NCBI GenBank assembly: GCA_037447655.1
Contig: JBBHKE010003246.1
Span: forward strand, 39,005 to 96,137
Source of the DNA: Zygnema cylindricum
Lineage: Eukaryota; Streptophyta; Zygnematophyceae; Zygnematales; Zygnemataceae
Length of the DNA: 57,133 nucleotides
Direction of reading: 5' to 3'
The translations under genes and the position numbers were made by a program. The notes under the pieces are model-generated. The model worked only from the letters and a program-made list of their open reading frames with translations. It ran no database searches and was not told the DNA's origin. Each line of letters opens with the position of its first letter. Positions within the stretch are counted from its first letter, which is position 1. Below are positions 20,701 to 30,681 of this stretch, one piece after another.

Positions 20701-23260
20701 TTCTACAGAAATTTTTGAAAAGTTGACACTCAACGAATGAAATAGTCAACTATTTTCCACATTGATCACCTTAACAACAGATACTCTACACAATTAAAAT
20801 GCAACATGAACAAGGAAATCATTTTAAATCACATCAAAGTCTTCAGTTAAGTTACCAGCTGATGTGAGAACATTTGCAATGAAAGGATTCAAACAAGTAT
20901 TGCACACCTAAAATTTCTAGTTGTTGGACAGTCAGTTTCTGAAAGACGCAGTTTAGGGGTCTCCAGCTTTAAACGATGCTTATCATGGTATAAATAAACC
21001 TCGTTCTGCACTTGATCAAGTAGGTCACAGAGGAACTCATGCGCATCCTGTAAAATGAAGGAAATACAATTCCTTAGCTCCTTTGTAATATTAAACTGCA
21101 TATCGGCTGAAACAGCACACAGCACTAGAACACAAACAACTTAATAAAACGAGGGTCTTTTGAGGTCCATAGACACTGACAACCGGGAGCGTGCTCACCT
21201 GTTGGAACATGCCTTGAAAACGGACAGAGTTTTTCATGATGGAACTTTTCAAAGTTGCTGGACTGACAGCCTTGTTTCTTTCAGAAACCTCCATCTCTCG
21301 AAGAACATATTGGAGCGCCCTATATACACCATTTTCTGGCATTTTTGCAGTCACAAGGCGTGGCTGCTGCATATCAGCTTTGAAGCTGGCTAGGCTTGAC
21401 ACAGCTTGCAGGACAGCATTCATATAGCAGCTATTCCCAATGTTTTTTAACCTATAAGAAAAAACACAGTGCCACGTTCTTAGTTAAAGGAGACCAGGCT
21501 TAAATGCCGCTTGTTTTTCAGCTTGTGACAAGACCACAGAACCACATTCTTAGTCAAAGGGCATCAGGCTTAAATGCGGTACCGCCAATGACAACAATGT
21601 CAAACAGCAGGCAGCACCAAATCCATAACTACCAGACAGCTTTCTTAATACCAGAAAAAAGTCAGTCAATCGCCATTAAGACAGTAAGACTTGGCTGTAC
21701 TGAAGCAAAATCCATCAGAAGGAAAAATGAAGCTGCAAATCATTTGTAAAAACGGAAAGGGGCAGACTAACCCATTGACCAAAGGAGAGCGGCGTTCTAC
21801 TTCTCCGGACTTAACCACTTCTCCAGACGTCTCTACTTCTCCAGACATCTCCACTTCTCTTCGCTTGTTTACTTGAAAGTCAACAGGATCAAGCACTAAT
21901 TTCCTTTTTGGTGAAGGAGACTTCTTTACTTTCATCCAATCAGGCTCATCATCTTCCACACTGTCTCGCATCTCTTTGTCTTGCCGTTGACGATGGAACG
22001 AATCATTGAGCGGAGTATTTGGCATCAATTGCACTGCAAACACAACATAGAAGAAAACAAACGTGACTGTAAAAATTCACTTGCAGCAAGAAGTTCACGA
22101 ATTCTTTGCAGAAAGTAACAGGTTAAATAAACTCAAAATGATATGATGGCTGCCAACATCAACCTCATCGCCAGTATTTGCTTTCTACCCTCTTTTACAT
22201 GAAATTCCTGCTCACCTGGTTTAGATAACCTGGGTTGAGGAGGAAGTTGCTGCTTGAGGCCAGCTAGAGCAAATTGTTTTCCTCGACTACCTGGTAAATG
22301 AAGGTTCCAGGTCCATCAAACAAGTAGAGAATCATAAAAGACACTGAAAGAAAAGTACACAACTATTGCCAGAAACAAGATAACATAAGGGTGGTTTTTC
22401 TTGTTGTCCAGACCAAGTGTGCATCTATAGACACTGGCTGTGGATCGGGTTATACAGAAATAATTCACTATTGGCGATTTATAATAGCCAAAAGCATCAC
22501 AAACAAAACATATCCTGAAAAAAGTCTCAGAAGACAAAAAGCAATATCTTCAAAAGAGTGAAATCGTTTAGAATGAAACCACAATAATCCTGACTCGTAG
22601 ACAATTAAGACTCTGAGAGTCACTTGATTTGTGCAATGAATACCTACCTCCTTTTGCGTAGCTTTGAAGTTGCCGTAACTGAAAAAGTTTTCCATCTTCC
22701 TTCTGCTTTGGTGCCACAGTATTCATTTCGGGACTGCCTGCATTGCAGAAAAACAACAGGATCAAACCGACACCATATTTCTCCAAGCCGAAAACGTCTT
22801 TGAACAATCAAACGTAGTTATTGCTGCTGCTAGCTACACCCAGAGAGCGAGCGTCATCCAAAAAGAGCCACTCTAAAAACATATTCATTAACAGGAATAG
22901 ATAAATATAAAAAGCAGGGACTAAGGTAGAATAACTTTCTTGTCAACTACTGCATGTCAGTGGTACCAGCAAGAACTACACACTGCAATGCTCCAATGGA
23001 GTGCACGAACTAACTGAGGAATGAAATAGCAAAAACTGTGGTTCTTCGCGGCTATCCGCTGACGTGAACCTCACTTGCAGTGAAAGACTCCACCACTAAT
23101 TAATACATAGTGGCATGAATTCAGCACCTGAGCACCTGGTTTACGCAAAGACGTTCAAAAGAAAAGAATATGTTTTCAAACTATGTTTTCTTTAATATAA
23201 TCAACCAGCGAGTTGCTTTGACTACTTCGCCGCAGAGGTAAATTTACCTTTACTTTCCAT
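17797..23260 (-). CDS. USP37-like ubiquitin-specific protease with two UIMs
   Basis: Thirteen exons on the minus strand: 23260-23248, 22737-22648, 22290-22216, 22033-21772, 21451-21199, 21047-20908, 20620-20516, 20372-20306, 20189-20009, 19762-19388, 19129-19062, 18662-18450, 17964-17797. All GT-AG junctions stay in frame and give 669 aa. It cleaves ubiquitin isopeptide bonds (peptidase C19). Cys box NIGNSCYMNAVLQ has catalytic Cys ~155. QQDAHEFL is split across exons 5/6. Zinc-ribbon pairs are CNSC and CEEC (~343-346). HLKRF is at 367-371, the His box SGHFIADI has His ~591, and FRYDDSFV has Asp ~608. The terminal block is EAYLLFYVH. Two UIM-like helices (NEDLERAVQESMDD ~474-487, DEDLKRAIEMSLQEF ~505-519) sit between HLKRF and the His box, as in metazoan USP37. 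All triad positions are present, so it should be active. The 13-nt first exon (MESK) is least certain; an ATG in exon 2 is the alternative start. Confidence 0.92.
18008..18034 (+). repeat. Telomere-like TTTAGGG motifs in an intron
   Basis: TTTAGGGTTAGG and TTTTTAGGGTTTTT lie in the last protease intron. TTTAGGG is the canonical plant telomere repeat. The short interstitial matches are probably fortuitous or repair-derived. Confidence 0.5.
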
Positions 23261-23773
23261 ATGGTGGTCGCTTCTGTTAATGTTGAAGTAAAAGTCTTTA
23301 ATGTAAACGAAACGAGGCAAAATGTTGACACCACTTTGTGTCGAATACCTTCATAAAGTGTTTTGTAATGACAGATACAAAGCAGACATAATTCTCTACT
23401 GTTAACAGAGACCTACTTAATACTACATACTGTAGTCAACATTTGTTACAAAAACGGGTGGTACTGCTTGCAAGCGACAAAGTAAGCATTAGCGCAAACC
23501 TGACACTGTACAAATAAAAAGTTTAAGTTTTCAAATTTCAGATGAAAATTTGAATGGGTCTCAAACGAAAATTTGAATGAATTTCAAACTTCGAACTCGA
23601 AAATTTGGCTCAAAAAATGGCGCCATAATTTATTGTCCTAGAAGCTAAAATGATTTTACGGTACGCACAGGAGTTCGGGAATCTCGCAATGGACCTGGCC
23701 GTCATAGCTGCCAGCTGTGACCAACGAACCCGTACGGTAGACTGCTCATCGCTATTAGAGTTAATTACCATAA
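23261..23773. other. Upstream region of the protease gene
   Basis: Presumed promoter side of the minus-strand protease. No clear TATA box is identified. An imperfect local repeat around GAAAATTTGAATG lies at 23540-23580. A MITE-like end (CATCGCTATTAGAGT, about 23747-23761) remains as a fragment. Confidence 0.35.
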
Positions 23774-24669
23774 GTCCAGTCAGTGGTTTTTTGACCCGAC
23801 TTCATAAATCAGAGGTAATAATATAAATCCGCGATAATCCGTACTTAGCCGTACCGTTTATTTTGTTTTTATACGTGAAACAACATTATAGAGAATCTTG
23901 CCAATACTCTCTGAAGGTCTGGGAGGTAACACTGACCATCGGATATTCATCCGCGAGGCGTTCGGTGGGAGGTAACACTAACCATCGGATATGCATCCGC
24001 GAGGCGTTCGCTTACTTTTTCACTGTAGCTGCCAACGCACCTCAAGGAGGTGGGTTGGCACCTACAGAAAAAAATTAATCGCGACACACTGGACGATTAA
24101 GCTACGTGTCACGATGGAAAACCAACGAAAATTGACAAAATCTGCACATGACACGCGCTTTCCAAATTACAACCGAAAATAAAAATGAAATTTCGTAACT
24201 CTCCTTCGTCACTCTATTTTTAGTACCTTTTGTTCGTCACACTATTTCTGTCAAATTACTTTCGCTATGTTCCGAAACACGAACCCTAAAAATGAGCTGG
24301 CGTAGAAGACTGTTGCGTCTGCAAAAAGCATAAAAGTTATGTCGAAGGTACATGGTAAGCAAGTGAAGATGTCGAAGGTACATGGTAAGCAAGTGAAGAT
24401 GTCGAAGGTACATGGTAAGCAAGTGAAGATGTCGAAGGTACATGGTAAGCAAGTGAAGATGTCGAAGGTACATGGTAAGCAAGTGAAGATTTGAAGTAAA
24501 ATTTGTCAGTGCTAAAAAATTTAAGGATATTCAATATGGATTGTAACTTAAGTGGTGCCAGTCAATTTAGAACACGTGGATTACACTCTTCGTGATGGAG
24601 CATCGACTCAATTAACCGGCCCGTAGAGTTGGCCGTACAATTACAGGAACGTCTGATAGAACTTGGCCC
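23774..24669 (+). mobile_element. Harbinger/Tourist-like MITE, family B copy 1
   Basis: Non-autonomous element flanked by TAA on both sides (23771-23773 and 24670-24672). The right end (CTGATAGAACTTGGCCC) matches the right end of copy 2. The interior shares long blocks with 24710-25312 (for example ACATTATAGAGAATCTTGCC, and GCTACGTGTCACGATGGAAA). It carries a 5x30-bp minisatellite. The left end is degenerate, so that boundary is less sure. No transposase codons seen. Confidence 0.6.
24341..24490 (+). repeat. Minisatellite, five identical 30-bp units
   Basis: Exact tandem copies starting at 24341, 24371, 24401, 24431 and 24461. Each begins GTCGAAGGTACATGGTAAGC and ends with AAGTGAAGAT. Related elements at about 25165 and 53437 (reverse) have a single diverged unit, so the array expanded within this one MITE copy. 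There are no spacers. Confidence 0.97.
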
Positions 24670-24709
24670 TAAGTGGTCATTATTGAGACGCGATGATGAA
24701 CTGCATTTA

Positions 24710-26081
24710 GGGTCAAGTTCCATCAGTCGAAAAGTGGGGTAGTTTACAGAATTCCGCGACTATCCGTACCAAACCGTACCGCTTATTTTGTTTTTATACG
24801 CGAAACAACATTACAGAGAATCTTGCCAATACTCCGAAGGTCTTGGAGGTAATACTGACCGTCGGATGTTCATCCGCGAGGCGTTCACTTCATTTTTCTA
24901 CAGAAACAAATTAATCGTGACACGCTGGACGAATAAGCTACGTGTCACGATGGAAAACCAACAAAATTTGACGAAATTTGCACATGGTATGTATTTTTCA
25001 AAATGCAACTGAAAATTAAAAAAGTAATCTCGAAACGGTCGTTCGTCGCGCAATTTCTTTCGTCACACTATTTCCGGCAAAGGATTTTCGTCATGTTCGA
25101 AAACAAAAACCCTAAAAAATGAGCTGGCGTAAAATAATGGCGTTTGGAGAAAGTACAAAAGTTCTGTCGTATTATGCGCAAGTGAAGATTTGAAGTGAAA
25201 TTTGTCGGTGTGAAGATTTTTAAAAGATTTTAAATATCCAGTCAAACCCACGTGGTGCCACTCAATGTATAACACGTGGATTACAGACTCTTCGTGATGG
25301 AACATCGACTCAGAGCGTTGTTCCATTAGGCGGTCTCAGTAAACGTCAAAAATTCGTTTACTGAAGCCATCGTTCCATTGTGTCGGGTCAGTAACCGACA
25401 TTTAATTTGCATGGCAAAATTTGATTGGTCCATGTAATACATGAATAAGATTCTAAAAATCTTCAAAGAATCTCTGACAGCAAATTGTGACCACATATTT
25501 GTACCAGCGAAGGTAAAAAGTGACTCATACGACGTATTGAATAAAATCTGTACGGGCGGACGAAACTTAAGATTTGTAAAAGCGTACGAAAATGTCAAAA
25601 GGGTTAGTGGATGGCAACAGACGCGTGAAACAATATCCTCCGTCAAAGATTTTCTTGCGGCTTTCGGTGGCTTCGCATCCTCCCTGGCGGAAGGCACATG
25701 TCATGCGCGACGTGTACCCACCTGGTCGCGCGGCCGTCGTGGATATTTGTTCACTTTTCCACGAGGCGCGATGCTATTCCTTCAGGCGCTTAGAATTGAC
25801 CTACTCCGGGTCACTTGTTGCGAACTGAAAGTGTCAGACGACGGCGTATCCGATTGTGCATCCGACGGTCCATGTTTACGCCCATAAACGTGGAGAATCA
25901 AATCCCTCATCCAGTAGGCTTAATTTTCTGACATTTTATTGTTTTTGGTACGGCACTGTACGAAAGAGTAGGGCTTTCAGTAGACATCGACATTTTTTCC
26001 CTAATGGAACCTTACCCTCAATTAGCCCGGCCCGTAGAGTTAGTCGGACGATAACAGAAACGACTAATGGAACTTTGACCC
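24710..26081 (+). mobile_element. Harbinger/Tourist-like MITE, family B copy 2 (with nested insertion)
   Basis: Terminal inverted repeats GGGTCAAGTTCCATCAG (left) and the complement of GGGTCAAAGTTCCATTAG (right), flanked by the 3-bp duplication TTA (24707-24709 and 26082-26084). TTA duplications are typical of the PIF/Harbinger superfamily. A second element occupies 25313-26016. Removing it restores continuity with copy 1 (CATCGACTCA joined to ATTAGCCCGGCCCG). Confidence 0.75.
25313..26016 (+). mobile_element. MITE family C copy 1, nested in family B
   Basis: A 704-bp element flanked by CTCA (25309-25312 and 26017-26020). Imperfect terminal inverted repeats share GTTCCATTAG. It contains a 148-codon open frame (25441-25887) of unknown meaning that is broken in copy 2, so I do not call it a gene. 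Confidence 0.7.
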
Positions 26082-26084
26082 TTA

Positions 26085-26787
26085 GAGCGTTGTTCCATTA
26101 GACGGTCTCAGTAAACGTCGAAAATTCGTTTGCTAAAGCTATCGTTCCGTTGTGTCGGGTCAGTAACCGACATTTTATTTGCGCGTCACACTTTGATTTG
26201 TCCACGTAATATATAGATACGATTCTGGTAATCTTCAAAGAATCTTCGACAGCAAATTGTCACCACATATTTGTACCAGCGAAAGTAAAAAGTGACTCGT
26301 ACGACGTATTGAATAAAATTTGTACGGGCGAATGAAACTTAAGATTTGAAAAAGCGTATGAAAATATTATAATGGTTAGTGGATGACAACAGAAGCGTGA
26401 AACAATATCCTCCATCAAAGATTTTCTTGCGGCTTCTGATGGCCTCGCATCCTCCTTGGCGGAAGGCAAATGTCATATGCGACGTGTACCCACGTGGTCG
26501 CGCGGTTGTTGTGGATATTTGTTCACTTTTCCACGAGGCACGATGCTATTCGTTCAGGCGCTCAAAATTGACCTACTCCAGGTCACTTGTTGCGAACTGA
26601 AAGTGTCAGACGATGGCGTATCCGATTATGCATCCGACGGTCCACGTTGACGCCCATAAACGTGGATAATCGAATCGCTCATTCACTATGTTTGTTTTTA
26701 TAACATTCTATTTTTTTAGGTACGACACTGTACAAAACAGTACGGCTTTCAGTAAACAATGGCATTTTTCCCTAATGGAACCTTACC
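26085..26787 (+). mobile_element. MITE family C copy 2
   Basis: 703 bp, colinear with 25313-26016 throughout (same GAGCGTTGTTCCATTAG start and CCCTAATGGAACCTTACC end). It starts directly at the TTA target duplication of the family B element. Target duplication is unclear (CTTA versus TTTA). Confidence 0.7.
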
Positions 26788-26845
26788 TTTAGTGTGATTT
26801 ATCCTATTTCCGAACTGGCATACAAATTTGCGACATTGTAGTATA

Positions 26846-27541
26846 CAGTACACCGCCAACCGCTATCATAGTAAATAACACTAATTTAGTGCCCTTAAAA
26901 AAAAAAAAACTTGAAATACAATCCATAATTCTATTTTTTCCATTATTATAGTTAGGGATTTTTTTTTCAATTAGCGTTAATAATATAAGTACACTGCGAT
27001 GGAAATAGTGTGGCGTACGGACAGGGTATTTCCGTACGAAATGGTACTTTTTGAATTACAAAGGGATAAAAAGACACTTAACATTATTGCGCACACATGT
27101 GAATGTGCACATGAAGAAAGAGACGCAAACTCGTCGACAAAATTCACGTTCTCATATGTTCGTTCGTCGACCCTGTGAAAAGCCCGACGGCGTACGAATT
27201 GTCAGATTTTGTACAGATACACATATTACTATAGACATCAGGCGGGTATTTGTTATTCAAGACAACCCAGATTACAGTTAAGGATTAATTAGTGTATATA
27301 TATATTTTTTTAAATAAAAAAATTCCCGATTAGTGTTAATAACACTATTTTTTTTTACGATACTCTAATAGCGATTGATGGTGTACTCGCAGTGTACTTC
27401 CATTATTAACGCTAATTGAAAAAAAAAACCTAATTATAATAATGGAAAAAATATCATTATGGATTGTATTTCAGGTTCTTTTTTAAAAAAATGGGCACCG
27501 AATTAGCGTTATTTACTATAATAGCGATTGGCGGTGTATTG
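26846..27541 (+). mobile_element. Tc1/mariner-type MITE, family A, foldback composite
   Basis: Begins TA-CAGTACACCGCCAACCGC and ends with the complement of that TIR followed by TA. A complete ~540-bp copy (26846-27385, closely related to 38891-39451) is followed by an inverted partial copy of its own first ~150 bp (27386-27541), so the whole forms long foldback arms. TA duplication and CAGT ends fit the Tc1/mariner (IS630) group. Confidence 0.7.
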
Positions 27542-27543
27542 TA

Positions 27544-28102
27544 CAGTACACCGTGAATCGTTATTAGCGTTTAGAAATTATTAGTGTCGATAATTTATTA
27601 GTGTTATTAATACTAGTTTGGGTATTATCATTTTTTTAAATGTTTAATTGTAATTTGTCCATAATGTTGATTTAGGTACACCGCATCTGTCGTCATTATA
27701 TAAACCGTAAAATAGGTAGAAGTACAAAATATGACTATCCGTACAGCGTCGCGTCCTTTTACTATAATTAATCCATAATTACAATTTGGGTTTGCGAACG
27801 CGTTTGTCGCAAACTCGACTCCACGTTTATTCTAAGCGCAGTTATGTATGCAACCGACATAAGTTAACTAACATTTCTGTACGATTTTCGGTAACGAAGT
27901 ACAATGTTGTACGAACAAACACCTTCCGTACAACACACTATTCATGAAATAAGTACGGTATGACTGTTGATGCTAATTTACAAGAACCGTAATTAAAGTT
28001 TTAGGAAAAATTATATTTATTAATTGTATTTAAGGTATCAATGTCAAAATTTAGGGGTGCCGATATAGAGTACATAAGGCTAATAACGATTCACGGTGTA
28101 CT
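27544..28102 (+). mobile_element. Tc1/mariner-type MITE, family A variant
   Basis: Starts CAGTACACCGTGAATCGTTA immediately after the TA shared with the preceding element. It ends with the inverse TIR at 28100 (ACGATTCACGGTGTA) and abuts the next inverted copy. No coding potential. Confidence 0.6.
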
Positions 28103-28191
28103 ATACACCGTGAATCGTTATTAGCCTTATGTACGCTATATCGGCACCCCAAAATTTTGACATTAATACCTTAAATATAATAAATTACATT
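28013..28191. repeat. Near-perfect inverted repeat, ~88-bp arms
   Basis: Left arm 28013-28100 and right arm 28104-28191 are complementary with few mismatches, separated only by CTA. They are two family A ends placed head to head with their outer CAGT/TA nucleotides lost. The DNA or RNA could form a long cruciform/hairpin. Confidence 0.9.
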
Positions 28192-28306
28192 ATTTAAGGA
28201 CGTGGACCATAATCTGCCACGTCTCCTGACACTAAATTATAATGAATGACGCTAATTTTTTCTTTACACTAATAATTTCTATACATTAATAACGATTCAA
28301 AGTGTA
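28104..28306 (+). mobile_element. Short family A MITE (~200 bp)
   Basis: From TACACCGTGAATCGTTATTA to the inverse end AACGATTCAAAGTGTA. The interior carries GTGGACCATAATCTGCCACG, shared in reverse orientation with the copies at 30261-30681. Confidence 0.6.
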
Positions 28307-28312
28307 GTTGTC

Positions 28313-28909
28313 ACTGTTACACCGCACCTATGTTAGCATAAAGTAAAAAATGGATCTATCAATTCTATTTTAAGTTTGAAGGTCAAAATTTAAGGGGGCC
28401 AAATTGATGTTACCAGCACTAATAGCTAGTGTTGTGTATCGGTAAAAAAATTATCGCGATAACACCGATACCGATAGTTATCGGTTATTGAACGGTCAGA
28501 GTTACCGATATATTTGTACTTTCTGTACCTTCTGTCCGGAGTACACGTGGCAGGTTTCCAGTGGATCCCAAGGAAAAAAGGGACAAAGCCATGGCGTCGG
28601 ATGTGAAAGGTACATCGTTTTAACTGGAATCGTACTAAAGCCGTACATATCTTATGCCGGCTACTGTACTTTTGGCTTGTACAAATGATCTGATTGGTAG
28701 GCACCTGAGTAGATAGGGGTTGTGAGTAGGGCGCGTCGGGGGAATAACACGTACAGTTGAGTGAACTGGCCGTACATTTATCTGTACGGTCCGTACATAT
28801 ATCTCTGTACCGATATATCGATTATCGGCTACCCGAAAAAAGGCCCATATCGGTTATCGACAAATCCTTACCGATACACAACACTACTAATAGCGATCAC
28901 GCTGCACTG
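28313..28909 (+). mobile_element. Family A MITE split by a hAT-like insertion
   Basis: The left end (TACACCGCACC near 28319) and right end (GCGATCACGCTGCACTG followed by TA at 28910) belong to one element, interrupted at its right TIR by the 460-bp hAT-like element at 28427-28886. Confidence 0.5.
28427..28886 (+). mobile_element. hAT-like MITE with exact 8-bp TSD
   Basis: Terminal inverted repeats TAGTGTTGTGTATCGG / CCGATACACAACACTA and a perfect 8-bp target duplication CTAATAGC (28419-28426, 28887-28894). An 8-bp duplication is diagnostic of hAT-type integration. The interior is rich in CCGATA/TATCGG words. The 92- and 66-codon open frames inside look non-coding. A related right half is at about 52485-52716. 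Confidence 0.85.
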
Positions 28910-29334
28910 TACAGCGAATTTCTTTACATGTTCGGTACGTTTTTTGCAGATTTACACCGACCTAATCCTCCCTAATTCAACCGGCCTGAAACAGGAGGTA
29001 AAATCTATTGCGTCGAAACTGGTAATTTGACACCGTAAAAGGTGATAAAACATGCAGAAGATGAATGCCTTTTAAAGTACGTATCTTACTTATACGTAGA
29101 ATACTAGAATTACGAAATGTTCAGAACACGCGAGCATCGGTGCGCCTGTCAGTTGGACTTTGGACGACGTACTCTCAACTTTGGCAATCGCCGGGCTGAC
29201 GGAATTTGCTGGCCTGAAATTTCAGTGAGGGTGCCGTGTCCGAACTTTCGAACACTTCAAATTTGAACGAACATTACATAAAGTGCGAAAGTCCTTGTAA
29301 GAAATTCCGTGCGGCTAAATCTTTCGCTACAATA
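28910..29334. other. No gene seen
   Basis: Unique-looking sequence between MITEs. No recognisable coding or RNA feature. Confidence 0.5.
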
Positions 29335-29959
29335 CAGTACACCGCGAATCGTAATTAGAGTAAATTACTCTAATTCGGTCGCTCGAAATTTCGACTCTAT
29401 TACATCAAATAGAGTAAATGATTCTAATTTTTTCATTATTCTAACTTAGGTAAGTTTAATTAGAGTATCAAAATTGTAATATAGGTTCGTTTTAAATAGT
29501 GTGGAGTACGGACGACGTTCGACCGTGCAAAATTGTACTTTTTTAAGTAAAAGGTACAAATAATGATTTAATACAATCGGGCTCGCACGTGAAATCGCCC
29601 TAAACGAAAAATCAATCACATCGAAAAAAAGCCGTTCACATAACTCTCGTCCGTCGACAACATCGTCGTCAGTATGAACATTAACTGACATTCAGCGCGA
29701 CAAATAATACTAGCGTCATAATGACGTCAAAACTATACGGACTGACAGGTTTTGTACGCCTACGTAATTTAGTGTTTATAATTTCAGCGCGGATATTTAT
29801 TGCCGACATAACCCAATATATAGTACTTAAATAAATTAGAGTAAACTTCCTCTGTGAAAAAGTTCTATCACATAAATTAGAGTTCATTATCTAATTGTTT
29901 TTTTTTTGTTTTTTTACTCTAATTTTTTTATTACTCTAATTACGATTCGCGGTGTACAG
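29335..29959 (+). mobile_element. Family A MITE, ~625 bp
   Basis: Starts TA-CAGTACACCGCGAATCG and ends CGATTCGCGGTGTACAG. Inner sequence around GTGTGGAGTACGGAC is related to GTGTGGCGTACGGACAGG of 26846-27385, so it is a diverged member of the same family. Confidence 0.65.
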
Positions 29960-30260
29960 GTAAGGTTCGTTAGTCGTCTCGCGCGTGGAGTGAAAGGTGT
30001 GAGACCCTATTTCACACCGCGAAATGCCCCGTGCCTTTCACACTTCGCAAAGTACCGCCCGGGTACCTCGGATGTTTAGGGTCATAGGGTTATTGGTTGT
30101 GTTTTTTTTTACATAAAAAAAGCACCAATGAGTAAAAAACCCTAAACATATTTATACTTGCGACGCGCCGCGCGGCGCGAGGCGTCGTAAAGCGAAATTG
30201 GAGTGAAAGGAGTGAAAGGCGACGTGGACCCTTTCGAAGGCCGAAAAATACTCGATTTAC

Positions 30261-30462
30261 TACACCGCCAATCGCTATTAGAGTCAAGGATTAAATAGCG
30301 TCAAAAAATAATTAGCGTTATTGATTCTTATTTAGTGCCTGAGACGTGGCAGATTATGGTCCACGTAATTAAATAGCGTTATAAATTCTATTTCAGGTTT
30401 TGGGGTCAAAATTTAGGGGCACCGTATTAGCGTTATATACTCTAATAGCGATTGGCGGTGTA
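30261..30462 (+). mobile_element. Family A MITE, short type, copy 1
   Basis: From TACACCGCCAATCGCTATTA to the inverse end TAATAGCGATTGGCGGTGTA. The interior includes GACGTGGCAGATTATGGTCC. It is fused at its right end to the next copy. Confidence 0.75.
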
Positions 30463-30681
30463 CAGTACACCGCCAATCGCTATTAGAGTCAAGGATTAAA
30501 TAGCGTCAAAAAAAAATTAGCGTTATTGATTCTAATTTAGTACCTGAGACGTGGCAGATTATGGTCCACCTACTTAAATAGCGTTATTAATAGCGTTATT
30601 AATTGTATTTCAGGTTTTTTTTTTTCAAAAAAGGGCACCGAATTGGCGTTATATACTCTAATAGCGATTGGCGGTGTACTG
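30463..30681 (+). mobile_element. Family A MITE, short type, copy 2
   Basis: CAGTACACCGCCAATCGCTA start, inverse end followed by TA (30682-30683). Same interior as copy 1, in direct orientation. The two copies share GGTGTACAGTACACC at their junction. Its right end lies about 155 bp upstream of the trihelix start codon. Confidence 0.8.

Noticed and set aside
24341-24490. CRISPR-like array (five identical 30-bp repeats)
   Set aside because: The units are directly adjacent with no spacers, lie inside a MITE, and the genome is eukaryotic.
25441-25887. 148-codon open frame as a gene
   Set aside because: It lies wholly within MITE family C and the second copy (26085-26787) has it broken. No domain is recognised.
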